Shown here: positions 38,790 to 49,700 of the stretch, in pieces
How the letters are laid out: the number at the start of each line of letters is the position of its first letter
Position numbering within the stretch: position 1 is the stretch's first letter
The notes under the pieces: model-generated
Databases searched by the model: none
Told to the model about the DNA's origin: nothing
What the model saw: only the letters and a program-made list of their open reading frames with translations
Translations under genes and position numbers: made by a program
Source of the DNA: Leishmania mexicana MHOM/GT/2001/U1103
Lineage: Eukaryota; Euglenozoa; Kinetoplastea; Trypanosomatida; Trypanosomatidae
Reading direction: 5' to 3'
DNA length: 64,000 bases
Assembly: GCF_000234665.1 (NCBI RefSeq)
Contig: NC_018305.1
Location: 168,121-232,120, forward strand

Positions 38790-40367
38790 ATGTCGTCACG
38801 ATCGCCGTCGCGGCTGGCCGTCACGCAGGCAAGCGACGCACTGGCGACGCTAACCAGCCCGTCCGCCCAGTTCGCCACCGCCGACTTCGACCCTGTGTTG
38901 AAGGATTGGTCCTTTGTGAAGGTGCTGGTCGTCGGCGCTGGCGGCATCGGCTGCGAGCTGCTACACCTCCTCGCCGTAAGCGGCTTCGCGCACCTCACCG
39001 TCGTCGACATGGATTTCGCTGAGCTGTCGAACATGAGTCGCCAATTTCTTTTCACGCACAGCGACATCGGCAAGGCGAAGAGCACCACGGCAGCGGCGGC
39101 GGTGCAGGCGCGGTGCCCTGGCGTGTCCGTCACGGCAGTCGTCGGCCGTCTCGAGGATCAACCGGACGACTTCTACCGCAGCTTCGACGCGGTGCTGCTC
39201 GCCGTCGACTCGATTCCGGCTCGGCGCTGGATCAACCGCAAAGTCGCCGAAATCGCCACGCGCGTCGTCATCCCTGCCCCTGCGTCCACGTCACCGCCCG
39301 CAGCATGGGCGACAGCACCGGCTGTTGTGTACCGCGTCGGCGACTACGTGATGGAAGACGCCAAGCTGATCATCGACACCGGCACGGAGGGCTTCGAAGG
39401 GCACTGCCGAGTCATTCACATGGCCCACAACCGCACCCCATGTATCGAGTGCGAGATGTACCTCTACAACAACGGCGCCACGCGGGCAACGGTGCCGCTG
39501 TGCACCCTTGAATCGGTGCCGCGCGCGCCGGAGCACTGCGTTCTCTACGTGCAGCTGAAGGAGTGGCCAGAGCATCACCGCCATCAGCGGCGGCGTCGCA
39601 GCCAAGGCGGTGATGGCGACGGCGCCGTCGCTGGTGGCGAGTGCGAGAAGGACAGCGACAGGGACGAGCCACTGGACCCCGACAACGCCGAGCACGTGCG
39701 CTGGGTCGCGGAACGCGCACGAGCGCGCCAGGCCGCGTTCGGCATCGGCGGCGCTCCGATCGACGACTTGTTCACGGTCGGGGTGATCAAGAACATTGTG
39801 CCCGCCGTCGGCTTCACCAACGCATACGTGGCGGGGCAGGCCGTGACGGAGCTCATGAAGTGGTTGACGGGGTGTGCGCCAGGGTTGAACAACTACGCCT
39901 TCTACAACGGTGCCACCGAGGCGGGTGTGTACACGAACGTCGAGCCGTGTCGCGGCGCCCCGATGCACGGCAGCGGCGACGTGGCGGGTCGCTGTCTGGT
40001 CTGCGAGCCGCGTCCCGTCGTCGCGGTCGACGCGAGTGCCGTCAGCGCTGTCGCGTTCCGTGATGGGGTCATTGAACTGCTCGCGCCCGATGCCACCGCG
40101 GCGGCGCTGCTGCGCAGAGGCATCGTTTCACTGGTCTTCCAGTCGGCGTCGAGGCTCGTGGAGGTGCCACTGCCGAGCGCCGCCAAGGAAGCGAGAGCGG
40201 TGACGCACGAGAGCATCGCCAGCATGCTCTGCGCCGCCGGCCACGAGGAATTTGTGAAGCAGTGGAGGGATGGTGCGCACATGGCCACGGTGGAGTGCTT
40301 CGGCGCAGCCGACAACGCACGCGTGTCGGCGCTGGTGCAGTGGCGAGGCCCGCCTGTGCGGGCGTAA
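38790..40367 (+). CDS. UBA3: NEDD8-activating enzyme E1 catalytic subunit UBA3
   Basis: A 525-residue protein. The ATP-binding ThiF fold begins with VLVVGAGGIGCELL (GAGGIG at 49-54), then VDMDFAELSNMSRQFLF with the adenylate-contacting Asp and Arg. The catalytic cysteine sits in VPLCTLESVPRAPEHC (Cys238), which matches the UBA3 P.CTI.S.PR.PEHC signature rather than UBA2 or full-length E1. Zinc ligands are CIEC (218/221) and CLVC (402/405). Residues ~410-525 are the E2-binding ubiquitin-fold region. UBA3 with NAE1/ULA1 adenylates NEDD8 and passes it via a thioester to UBC12 for cullin activation. A basic insert (about 262-300) is lineage-type low complexity. The frame opens at a GTG (38763); the ATG is 38790. 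The partner subunit is not in this window. Confidence 0.9.
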   Translation: MSSRSPSRLAVTQASDALATLTSPSAQFATADFDPVLKDWSFVKVLVVGAGGIGCELLHLLAVSGFAHLTVVDMDFAELSNMSRQFLFTHSDIGKAKSTTAAAAVQARCPGVSVTAVVGRLEDQPDDFYRSFDAVLLAVDSIPARRWINRKVAEIATRVVIPAPASTSPPAAWATAPAVVYRVGDYVMEDAKLIIDTGTEGFEGHCRVIHMAHNRTPCIECEMYLYNNGATRATVPLCTLESVPRAPEHCVLYVQLKEWPEHHRHQRRRRSQGGDGDGAVAGGECEKDSDRDEPLDPDNAEHVRWVAERARARQAAFGIGGAPIDDLFTVGVIKNIVPAVGFTNAYVAGQAVTELMKWLTGCAPGLNNYAFYNGATEAGVYTNVEPCRGAPMHGSGDVAGRCLVCEPRPVVAVDASAVSAVAFRDGVIELLAPDATAAALLRRGIVSLVFQSASRLVEVPLPSAAKEARAVTHESIASMLCAAGHEEFVKQWRDGAHMATVECFGAADNARVSALVQWRGPPVRA

Positions 40368-40867
40368 AGACCACGACGGCGTAGATGCGCGACGGGGCGA
40401 ACGGAGGTTCTACCGCTGGTCACCACTGCGCAGGACTCCAGCGCAGGGGAGGGGAGGGGAGATTTGGGAGGCGTCCCACCCTTCGCTCCCGCGCGCTCTC
40501 CGCGTGGGCTCTCTTCTTCGGTTTATGTGTCGACGGCTCGCTCCCACAACGCATGACGCACGCGCCTGCGCGTTGCCGAGTCCGTGCAGCGGCGCTTGCC
40601 ATTCTCGCTGCCGCTGCAGCGCAATCCGCCCAAGCGCACTGATGTCCGTATGGGTCGGGTCGGGTCGGCTCGGCTTGGCTTGGCTCGCCACGCCACGCCA
40701 CACACACCCCCCCCCTCCTCCTCCTCCTCCTCCGCGCATCGCCGTGCCAAAGACCCGCCCCGCACGACTCACCCACTCGCCTTCTCCTTCGTGCGCTCCC
40801 TTCCTCCTCTACTCTGCAAAATGCCGCCACGCGCATGAGCAAGATCGATCTCCCCTAGAACAGCATC
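40368..40867. other. intergenic spacer UBA3 to next gene
   Basis: No gene. Contains a short GGGTC/GGCTC-type tandem near 40653-40683, C-run and CTC repeats at about 40706-40733 and a splice-acceptor candidate at 40781-40839. Confidence 0.55.
40781..40839 (+). promoter_or_regulatory. putative trans-splice acceptor
   Basis: Polypyrimidine tract 40781-40817 with an AG at 40838-40839, under 30 bases before the ATG at 40868. An out-of-frame ATG at 40820 opens only a 5-codon frame and would be excluded from the mRNA if this AG is used. Confidence 0.45.
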
Positions 40868-43800
40868 ATGCAGCCCTCGTTGGCCGCTACGGTCACGCGA
40901 ACCCCCCTCGCCCAGCTGCGACGTCTGCCACGGGGCCGTGCGGCATCACCGTCGGCGGCAGCGTTGGTCGCCTCCGTGCCCCTCGCGTCGTTGTCGATGT
41001 CGATGATGACGATGACGAGCTCGTCTTCTCCACACGCAGGCCACGCACCGTGGCGCACGGCCGCCTTCGAGGTCCGAGGGCTCCGCAGCTCCAGGCACTC
41101 ACCGCAGCCAAGAAGCCGGCGTTGCTACACCACTACCGCCACCGCAGCATCGACGCCGGCGAGTGCAGCGGCAGCGGGCGGGTCAGCATCCACGCGCCCG
41201 CAAACGACACGGCGTCGCCACGTGATGGACCTTGGCAGCAAGCTTTCGGTGGGGCTCCCTGGCCCGGGCCCCTCACCCACGCCGTCTTCGCCGAGGCACC
41301 ATCGTGGCAGCCGCCGGCACCATGGCCGCACAACGAGCAAGGGCAACGCAGCGGACGGCGCCGTGCACGTGCAGTCGCGGGAAGCGCTGAAGCAGCCGCC
41401 TCCGTCTCTGAGGCACCCGCGACAAGCGACCCCGACGTCGCTGCTGCCCCGCCAGCAGCATGCTACCCCAGTAGAGCGGGAAGGCGATGAGGCCGGCCTT
41501 CTGCGCATCCCTCGCACGGCGGCCGAGGCGGTGGCGCTGCTGGAGTGCGCGACGGTGTTGGAGGCGCTCGAGCCCTCCTCTTCGGCGCACTTGCCGCCAT
41601 GCTCCGCGGCACCGGCCTCGAAGTCGGCAGGTGCCGCACCGAGCGACGTGCGCGCCAACTTTGAAGAGCTGGGAACGCGAGCGCTGCCGCTTCTCTTCCA
41701 CTTCGCACAGGTTGCCGCCACGTCGTCGGCTCCGTTAGCCGGCGACGCAGCAGCGTCCGTCACGGACGCGAAGCTGGCAGCGGCGCTGCAGTGCTTGGCG
41801 GCCCATCTGCAGTACATGGCAGCGGCCACACGCACCGATGGGCTGCGGCACGTATCGGCGCTGCCGCCAGCGGTGGTGGTGGCGCTGTGGGAGCAGGTGA
41901 TGCCGTCTGTGCACCAACGCTTTTGCAAAGCGAAGGCACCACCACCACTACCGCCGCGACAAGGGAATCTCGCGGAGCTGGTGGAGGTGGAGGAAGGCGG
42001 CGACGGCACGGGCGCAACGACTGAGCTGCGGAATGCCGCGGACGCTCTTGCATCCTCGACAAGGGTGGCAGCGACTCGCCCCGCTCCCACGGCTTCGATG
42101 AAGAAATCTGTGTACGTGCCGCTCCGCCGCGCTCTTGCCCTGCACACGCGGCAAATCGCGTCGCTGCTGCCGCCGCCCGCCCTCGCCCTCGTCCTCACAC
42201 GCATGTACCAGTGCGGCGCGCTTGCCGATGACGTTCTTGGCCCAATCGCCGCCGACTACCTCGAGGTGCTGCGGAGGAGTGGCCCGGGTCAGACGACAAG
42301 CGGCGGCGACTTGATCGCGGTGCTGCGGCAGCGTGTCCTCCGACTGCCCAACGGCGTCGGCAGCGGCGACGGCGACGGCCTAGACGCGGCCCCACCGGCT
42401 GCCGCCTTCACTGGAGCTGCGGCCGTGACAATGGCACGCCTGCTGGGCCGCGCCGCGATACCCGGTCACCACCAACTCCACCGGATCTTTCACCTTGCGT
42501 TGCTGCCCGAGGTCACCCGAGTTCTAGGGCGCGCGGCAGAGCGGGCCACTCAGGGAGTTGCTGACGAAGCCACAGGTGAAGCTGTCGAGGCGCTGCCTGG
42601 CGCGACCGTGCTGCTGGACTTGACAGCGGCCCTACGCCACTACGCCGTCTCTGGACACGCTGTGACGCACCTGACGACTCTCTGGACGGCGTACTTTGCG
42701 CATCGTCCCCGCACGGACGACGCCGCGGCCGCCCTGGCGGACTGCACGGCGTTGCTGCGAGCTCTGTCAAGCGTGCCATCCGCGTCCAGCCGCACGCAGC
42801 GGCGACAAGCGCGCAACATCTGTGCCGATGGCAGCCACGGTGGGTTGAATGCCACACAGCAGCGGAACCAGCTGCTGAAGGTGACGGATGGAGACTACTA
42901 CCCCTTAGTGGACGTCGTGTGCGCGCAGGTGTGCCGCTTGTGCAACCATCTGCTGAGCCCTGCCGCCACCAACGACGTGGCGACGGTGGCCCCGACGCAG
43001 CTGCTTGCGCTGCTGTGTCTGTTGTTGCGTGTGAGCAGCCCGCACTGGGCCGAGACTTACGAGATGCTCGCCAGCGCCGTTCTCGCCGCACTCGCCTACA
43101 CGGCAGCTTCCCTTGCCGCCTTAGCCCCGTCACGGCCGGAAGATGATGAGCTGGAGCGCTTGCTTCCTCTGGCGGCGGCACGGCGCACGCTGCACGCGCT
43201 GCTGCACCGCAACTCGCTCATCCCTGATCATCCGCTCCATCGTGTACTGCTGCGGCGCGTTCTGCACTCGCCGGCCGCGATGACGGACACCGCGGTGGCG
43301 TCGCAGGTGCTGTTGGGGCTGGAGTTGATGGTCCCCGAGGAGGAGGGCAGCGCACGCACCAATGGAGCCTCGGCGGCCACCGCGATGCCCGCGGCTGCGG
43401 AGGGCATCAGCCGCAGCAACAAAGCTGTTGCTGCGACCACCGCCACCAGTGCGTCCGCTGGGCCGACGGTGGCGCTGGTAGCCACCGCGACTGGCACGGC
43501 AGCCCAGACGTTGATGTCCACGGTCGCCATCACCCCTGATGACCGCCACCGCGCCCTGCAGGTGTTTCGTCGGCTCGGCCGCTCCGTCACGCCCACCGCC
43601 TTCGTGGCGGGGCTGTGCGTCGTCGCGCTTGACACGCTCCCCCGCACCGCGCAGGTGGCCGTCGTGAACCACCTCACGTCCGTCGCCTCCGCCGTGTCCC
43701 CGTCGTACTTGGTCAAGGGCATGGACGCGGTGGTCCGTCAGCTGCCCACGTCCGCCATCGACGATGTGTCGGTGCAGCATTGGTTTTCCCGCTTCACTGC

Positions 43801-45643
43801 CCGGGACGTTGTGCGACGCGTCGACCCTGTCGGCTGTGCCGTGCTGCTGGACATGCTGTCGGCGAACCCACGGTACCAGCGCAACTGCGCGCTGGCGAAG
43901 GAGTGCATTACCCGTCGCATTGGTGTGGCGCTGCGGCAGACGGGGGAGGACGGAGTCGGCAACGACGCGGCGAGCGCCGTGTCTCTCGACGCGCTCCCGC
44001 GCGTTGTGGCGGCCCTGCAGCGCGCGAACGTCTTTCTGCCGCAGTACTACTCGCGTGTCTGTCGGCTGCTGCTTGGTCAGGTGGAGCAAGCGCCCCTTGG
44101 CGAGGTGCTGCAGCCGTTCGCGGTCGTCGCTGAGGCGTACATGAGCCGCCAGCGCAGCGAGGCGCAGGCGAGTGTCTTCAAGGATGTGTGGGAGCTCTTG
44201 CGTGGTCGTGTAATGGAAGAAGCGGGTCGACTGACGTTGCACGAGACACTCATGGCCATCAACGGGTTTGCGGCGCTCGATGTGACGGACCACGCGCTTT
44301 TCGGGGTCCTCGTCTACCAGCTTTGGGTGTGCCTGTGCACAGCGGAGGCGCAGGTGGCCGGCGTACCGGCGATGCGTCCGGCGCACTCTGTGCAGCAGCC
44401 AAGGGAGAACGGCGAAGCTGCCGAGGCGGCGGCTGCCACGACTGACGACAAGGACGAGGCCGCGGAGGCGAAAGTGTACAGGCGTGTGCAGGCTGCCCAG
44501 CACGTGCTGCGTACCCTGACGCCGAGCGCAGTGGCGGTTGTGACAGTCACGCTCCTGGCGAGGAGCGACGTCCGTGCATCTTACGCGGCACAAGCACGTG
44601 CGGCGGCGGCGGTGGGCGTGGTAAGGAAAGACGAGGATGAGGACGACAACGCTGTCCGCACACTGCTCCCATGGATGCTTCTCGGCCTCCGGGACTGCCG
44701 CGAGGAGCTCTACCCGGTGGACGTGGTGCACTTGATGCCATCGCTCCTGGAGCACTACGCAGCCGCAGCCACAGTCGAAGATGCCAGTGCCCCAGCAACC
44801 GCCTACACGGACCGGTACGCAGCGCTGCTGCACAACGCCTACGATGCCTGCCGGAGCACGTTCCTTCTCATGTACGCCCTCTTGCCGGACGCCGTCGCCG
44901 CAGCAGAGGAGCCGCTGCTGCCTCTGGCGGAGCAGCAGCGCATTGCGGAGCAACGCTCCCAGTGGACACCCGCGACGAAGCTGTCCGTCGAGGTGGTGCC
45001 TCGCCCGTGGTTCGCCACCTTACTCGTCAGCCTCAGCAGTGCAGCCCTCGTCGACGTGGCCGTGGCGCTAGCGTGCGTGCGGCGTGCGTGTACACGCCGC
45101 GTCTGCAGTGACCTTCTGCCCATCTCCCAGCTCATTGACGTCTGCTTGAGCCTGTGCTGGCTGACCACCTCGACGGGTCTCCGCACAACCACCAAGAGCC
45201 CCAGTGCCACGGCGCACAGGAGCGCCGATGATGCGCAGGCTCCCGCCACGCCACCGGTGACGCGTCAGGACGAGCTCTCCTCCCCGCTGCCCGCACCTGG
45301 TGATGTTCTCCGCACTGCCATGGCCACGGTACTCTCCGCGCTGTGGAAGCGCAGCGACGAGCTCACAAGCGCGCAGATCGGTGCGCTACTTCGCTGTTTG
45401 CGCGACACGTACGGCGCCGACACGGTGGACGCCGACTTTGTGGAGCGACTGGAGGCGCAGAAGGCGTTGCTGCTCTCTCAGAGGCAGCAGAAGAGGCCGG
45501 CAGCCGCAGCGGCGGGCCCGGTCAGCGCGACCGAGGCGGCGAACGGCGGCAGTGACGGCGCTAGCACCGCGGCCCCACCACAGCAGCAGAGACCGAAACC
45601 CCTCCCTCGAATGGACCCGGAAGACCTCTTCCGCACGACGTAA
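40868..45643 (+). CDS. hypothetical large helical protein, possible mitochondrial import
   Basis: A 1591-residue protein, no family recognised. The first ~90 residues are rich in Arg, Ser, Ala with almost no acidic residues (QPSLAATVTRTPLAQLRRLP, later RSRRCYTT), which looks like a mitochondrial targeting region. The body (about 200-1500) is a succession of Leu/Ala-rich helices reminiscent of alpha-solenoid organellar proteins, with Ala/Thr/Ser inserts (about 830-870) and an Asp/Glu-rich insert (about 1180-1200, 1255-1260). Examples are MARLLGRAAIPGHHQLHRIFHLALLP-type and LDMLSANPRYQRNCALAKEC-type helices. The C-terminus ends with a Gln/Pro-rich tail and DPEDLFRTT. A role in mitochondrial RNA or ribosome biology would fit the style, but no repeat consensus (PPR, RAP) is clear enough to claim. 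Confidence 0.75.
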   Translation: MQPSLAATVTRTPLAQLRRLPRGRAASPSAAALVASVPLASLSMSMMTMTSSSSPHAGHAPWRTAAFEVRGLRSSRHSPQPRSRRCYTTTATAASTPASAAAAGGSASTRPQTTRRRHVMDLGSKLSVGLPGPGPSPTPSSPRHHRGSRRHHGRTTSKGNAADGAVHVQSREALKQPPPSLRHPRQATPTSLLPRQQHATPVEREGDEAGLLRIPRTAAEAVALLECATVLEALEPSSSAHLPPCSAAPASKSAGAAPSDVRANFEELGTRALPLLFHFAQVAATSSAPLAGDAAASVTDAKLAAALQCLAAHLQYMAAATRTDGLRHVSALPPAVVVALWEQVMPSVHQRFCKAKAPPPLPPRQGNLAELVEVEEGGDGTGATTELRNAADALASSTRVAATRPAPTASMKKSVYVPLRRALALHTRQIASLLPPPALALVLTRMYQCGALADDVLGPIAADYLEVLRRSGPGQTTSGGDLIAVLRQRVLRLPNGVGSGDGDGLDAAPPAAAFTGAAAVTMARLLGRAAIPGHHQLHRIFHLALLPEVTRVLGRAAERATQGVADEATGEAVEALPGATVLLDLTAALRHYAVSGHAVTHLTTLWTAYFAHRPRTDDAAAALADCTALLRALSSVPSASSRTQRRQARNICADGSHGGLNATQQRNQLLKVTDGDYYPLVDVVCAQVCRLCNHLLSPAATNDVATVAPTQLLALLCLLLRVSSPHWAETYEMLASAVLAALAYTAASLAALAPSRPEDDELERLLPLAAARRTLHALLHRNSLIPDHPLHRVLLRRVLHSPAAMTDTAVASQVLLGLELMVPEEEGSARTNGASAATAMPAAAEGISRSNKAVAATTATSASAGPTVALVATATGTAAQTLMSTVAITPDDRHRALQVFRRLGRSVTPTAFVAGLCVVALDTLPRTAQVAVVNHLTSVASAVSPSYLVKGMDAVVRQLPTSAIDDVSVQHWFSRFTARDVVRRVDPVGCAVLLDMLSANPRYQRNCALAKECITRRIGVALRQTGEDGVGNDAASAVSLDALPRVVAALQRANVFLPQYYSRVCRLLLGQVEQAPLGEVLQPFAVVAEAYMSRQRSEAQASVFKDVWELLRGRVMEEAGRLTLHETLMAINGFAALDVTDHALFGVLVYQLWVCLCTAEAQVAGVPAMRPAHSVQQPRENGEAAEAAAATTDDKDEAAEAKVYRRVQAAQHVLRTLTPSAVAVVTVTLLARSDVRASYAAQARAAAAVGVVRKDEDEDDNAVRTLLPWMLLGLRDCREELYPVDVVHLMPSLLEHYAAAATVEDASAPATAYTDRYAALLHNAYDACRSTFLLMYALLPDAVAAAEEPLLPLAEQQRIAEQRSQWTPATKLSVEVVPRPWFATLLVSLSSAALVDVAVALACVRRACTRRVCSDLLPISQLIDVCLSLCWLTTSTGLRTTTKSPSATAHRSADDAQAPATPPVTRQDELSSPLPAPGDVLRTAMATVLSALWKRSDELTSAQIGALLRCLRDTYGADTVDADFVERLEAQKALLLSQRQQKRPAAAAAGPVSATEAANGGSDGASTAAPPQQQRPKPLPRMDPEDLFRTT

Positions 45644-46727
45644 CGCATGCACCGGTACCACCGGTCCACACGGGTATCGCAGCCGCGTGCGCGTCAACCC
45701 CCCCTCCTCCCTCCACCCCCTCCGGCGCAGCGGCAGTGGCTGGCAGACGCCGCGACGGCGGTCACCGCGCCGGTCACGTGACAGCTGAGGCGAGGCGAGG
45801 CGACGAGGAGACGATAAAAAGGTAAGCTGTGGGTGATGGCGGCGTCTGCTCCTGCTGCTGCTGCTGCCGTGTGGCTTCTCCATCTCCCATTGCATCAATG
45901 TGTGTGCGTGACAGAGTGCCACCACCGTCACCACCGCCACCGTCCCCCTCCTGTGGTTGGGTGGGGATCTTGACAGGCTTTTGTGCCGTGTCTGTGTGTC
46001 CATGTCCGCCCAGTGGGCGAGGGATCTATGGATGGATAAGGAGGGCGAGGGGGCGAGGGGGGAGGCGTCGACCTGGCGCGCTCGATCGAACACATCACGA
46101 AGCGCCGCTCCGTGAGCGCATGATGCAGCCGTCCCTTCCCTCCCCCCTCGCCCCCTCCTCACCCCTACCAGGCAACGTCCAGCACGTCTGGGGCGACGTC
46201 GTCCATCACCGGTTCGTGTGCGGGGGAGGGGAGGGGGGGGGGCACACACACGCACACGCACGCACGCACGCACGCACGCCCCCCTCCCCCTCCTCGACTC
46301 CATGACTGCCGTATCCGCTCAACCCTCCCCTCCCCCCCCCGTCCCCGTCTCCCTCCGATCTCGCACCAGCGAGCACAGTACATCTTCACGCAGGCACTTA
46401 TACACACCCATAGACAGGGGATGAGCAGAGAGCGGCTGGCAGAGACCAGCCTCCGCATCCCCTCCCCACCCCACCCCGCGCCGCGCCGCATCTCTCTCGC
46501 CCTCTCCCCGGCGATCGTCGCAGTCGGCAGGCACCGCCGCTGCTGCTGCTGCTGCCCCAAACCCCAGCGCTAGTGGCACCCTCAGTCCCGCCTCCCCGGC
46601 GGTACATAGGCAGCGGCAGCCAGCTCTTGCCGCATCACCGACGGACGTGTTCGCGGCAACCAGGCATCCCGCCAGAGGTCCCGACGCCCTCGCACAAGCG
46701 CCAGCAAGCGGGTTTTCCTCTGCCTCT
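45644..46727. other. intergenic spacer before CC2D2A-like gene
   Basis: No gene. It has CTG repeats at about 45849-45867, G runs at about 46219-46241, an ACGC array at about 46251-46282, C-rich runs and a splice-acceptor candidate at 46321-46369. Confidence 0.55.
46321..46369 (+). promoter_or_regulatory. putative trans-splice acceptor
   Basis: C/T-rich tract followed by CACCAG (AG at 46368-46369), about 360 bases before the ATG at 46728. Confidence 0.35.
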
Positions 46728-49700
46728 ATGGATACTCTCCTGGCAGATCTGCTGCTCGCCAAGGAGCGGACGGCCTACCACCGAGCCGTCGTGACAGAGA
46801 TAACGACGACCGCGCGGGAGGACTCCGCGACGCACCACGGCGAGGCCATCACCTGGCTCCCCCACCTGTCCGTCGCGCCGCAACCTTCACCTCCGTTGCA
46901 GCCAGACACCGTCGATGCAAGCGCGGCTGTCGGCGCCACTGAGGCTGCGCATACCTCCGCGGCGGACGGCGATGGTGGTCAAACGAAACACAAGAAAAGG
47001 AAGGAACGGCGACGCAGCAGCACCAGCAGCAGCGGCGCCCAGTGCACGCGGTCGCGGTGGGAACAGGCGCACGCCGACAGCATCCATAGGAGCAGCCGGA
47101 GCAGTGGCGACGGCGAGGAGGGCAACGCAGCGGACGTCGCACCGGCCACAGCACGAGCGATCAGTGCCGCCGGTGGTCCAGGTGTAGCCGACGGCGCCGC
47201 CACCCCCTCGGCGGGTCTCAGTCGCCCCCTGCCACCACAAGCCGCTGCGCCGGATGCGGACACCGACAGGGGCGTCGACTATCTGCCCGACGCCGAGGAT
47301 GCCGAGCGGGTCATCGCGGAGCACATGCGGGTTCTCCAGGCGCAGGAGTCAAGCGGCGCGACGGACGCCGCGGGTTGTTTCCACGGCACAGGTGCCTTTG
47401 TACGCCCATCAGCCCGCTTCAGCAGCGGCCCGGTGCCCGCCTGGCTGAGAGAGTACAACGACCTCCTGCTCTTCGACCGCCACCACCTCGACCGCGACGT
47501 AGCCGCAGCGCTGCAGTGGAGCAGGGTAGGCACAACTAGGAGGTTCTGCTGCGCGAGTAGCGACTCCGAGGGTCTTGTGCAGCTGCCAGTCGACGCGGTT
47601 GTGCTGCGGCTGCGCAGCGACGTTGCGCGCGTGCGGCGTCTGCGCGATGAGCTGTGCCGCAACGGCGGCATTCGTGCGCTCATCCCCCTTGGCTTGCACC
47701 CGGCACGGTGCGAGGTGTACCGTCCTACGGAACCGGACTGGGGCGCTGCCCCCGCGCCTCCCACAGCAGGCGAGATCCCTGCGGCGGTCGCGGGAGAGGT
47801 GCAAGAGCTTGCCGCAGGTGGGGTGGAAGTGGCTCTGGGTGACATGGACGGAGGTGAGCGTGGTGCTCGACCCGCTGCGCCCCCATCACCTCCAGCACCA
47901 CCACCGTCGACCCCGCCTCTCTCGCGCGCCTTGGAGGCGAAGGACCTGCAGCGCTCACTGCTGGCGCAGACAATACCAGTCTGGCGCCGCCACGGCGCGG
48001 CCGTGAAGCTGCTGACGGAGCTGCTTGACCATCTCGAAGACCGACTTCGCGCCTTCGAGGCGCAGCTCGACGACCCAGCGCGAGGTGTATTGTTGAGCCT
48101 TGTCGGCGCTCCGGACTCGGCGGGGGTGGATGGCACGGTGCAGAGCACGTACCCACCGGCGCTAGAGCGGGCGATCCGCACAACCATCACGAACTCGATG
48201 CTGAGCGACGTCTTTGCAACGTCCTGGAGCGCGTTGCCAAATCGAGGACTCCGGCTCAGTGAGGCTCTGCGGCGGCGGCAGACACCGCTCATCCACCTGG
48301 ACTACGTCACCACGACAGACATGCGGCCGGTGTACGACTTCACAGCGCTGCAATCGGTGCAGCGCGTCAGCAGGGCCGCGTCCTCGACGCCGGGGTCAAC
48401 CCTCGTCTACACCGCACACCATCAGCCACAGTGGCGCAGCGGTGGTGGTGGTGCTGCTGCCGTCGGAGGGGACACGCGCAAGTCGTACTCGGTGCACGTC
48501 GACTACGTGCGCTTCCAGCCTTCCCTGGAGAGCATCTGTGGTGCAAGCGTCCTCGGTACCCATCTCGGGGTAGGAGACAGCGCGGCGGTGGCGGTGGGTA
48601 CTGCTGCTGAGGATGGCGGTGGTGGACGCCGTTCGAGCGTGCTATCCAGCTCCGAAGATCCGCTGTCAAGCCTCCTGCTGGGCTCCTCCTCGAGCGCGTT
48701 CTTGCCTCGTGGCCCAAACGCCAGCGGCGACGGCACGGCCGCCGACCCTCACGACGTCCTGCTACTTCAGCAGCAACGCCGCAACGGCAACCTGCACAGC
48801 ACCGCAGCGGCGCTGCTGCTCGCGCTGTCCGCGGCAACGGCGCAGCACAGCCTCGTGGCCTTCAGCCCGGAAGAGTACCTCACCTCGCTGCTGCTGCAGT
48901 ACTACGAGCAGTACCGCCTCCTGCAGCTGAACCTCCTCCCTTCCCTCAAGAGCCGCTTCTTCTACCAGGAGCAGGTGCTCCAGCTGCAGCGGCAGTCACA
49001 GCGCACTAGCGACATGGACCAGTTGCAGCGGCGGCTGGAGTCCCTGGCGCAGACGTCGGCGGACGTGGAGCGCGGCTGCCTCCATGTGATGATCGTCCTG
49101 TGGAACTCCGTCCTCATACTTCGGCGACAGAAGTCGGAGCAAGGACAGCATGCGGCTGAAAAGCTGGGCGAGGCGACGACAGACATGCCCATCATCGTCG
49201 AGAACCAGCACCGGAGCAGCCGCAACCGTGGGGCGCAGCCCGCTGTGACGACGACGGCGCAGGAAATGCGCTCACACCCGCCGGTTTTTGGCGCCGAGGT
49301 GTCGGCAGCAGCGTCGGAAGAGGAGATCGCCATGCAGCCCAACGATGCGCTCATCGCCAATACACCGGTGGTGCATCGCGTGGACAACAGCGTCACCTAC
49401 GGTGGCCGGGCTGGCCGCGATGGCGCCAGCCTCGGGCCTCAGCCGCAGCAGCAGGGCAGCTCGCACGTCTCTAGCCCGCGCTCCTTCGTGATTCTTCCCG
49501 GCTCGCCACCTGCCCAGCCCTCCGCCTCGGCGAGCGCGTCGCCCCTCCTCGCAACGGCAACAAGCGTCTCCTCAGGAGAAGCCGGTGTTGGCGTCAGCAG
49601 CGACGAAGGTGATGGCAGAGGGGCTGTGTCGCCGCCCTGGCCACAGCCGCAGCGCTTCCGCTTCTTCCTTCGTCGGTACGGCACGACCGAGGAAACACCG

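Noticed and set aside
38790..40367. Alternative call of UBA2 (SUMO E1) or MoeB/ThiF
   Set aside because: The active-site context P.CTLESVPRAPEHC and the CIEC/CLVC zinc pairs fit UBA3 better, and the length matches UBA3 plus a modest insert.
43130..44953. 607-codon open frame on the minus strand
   Set aside because: Antisense shadow of the 1591-residue gene; its composition (Arg/His/Val rich) is a mirror of GC-rich coding sequence and no domain is seen.
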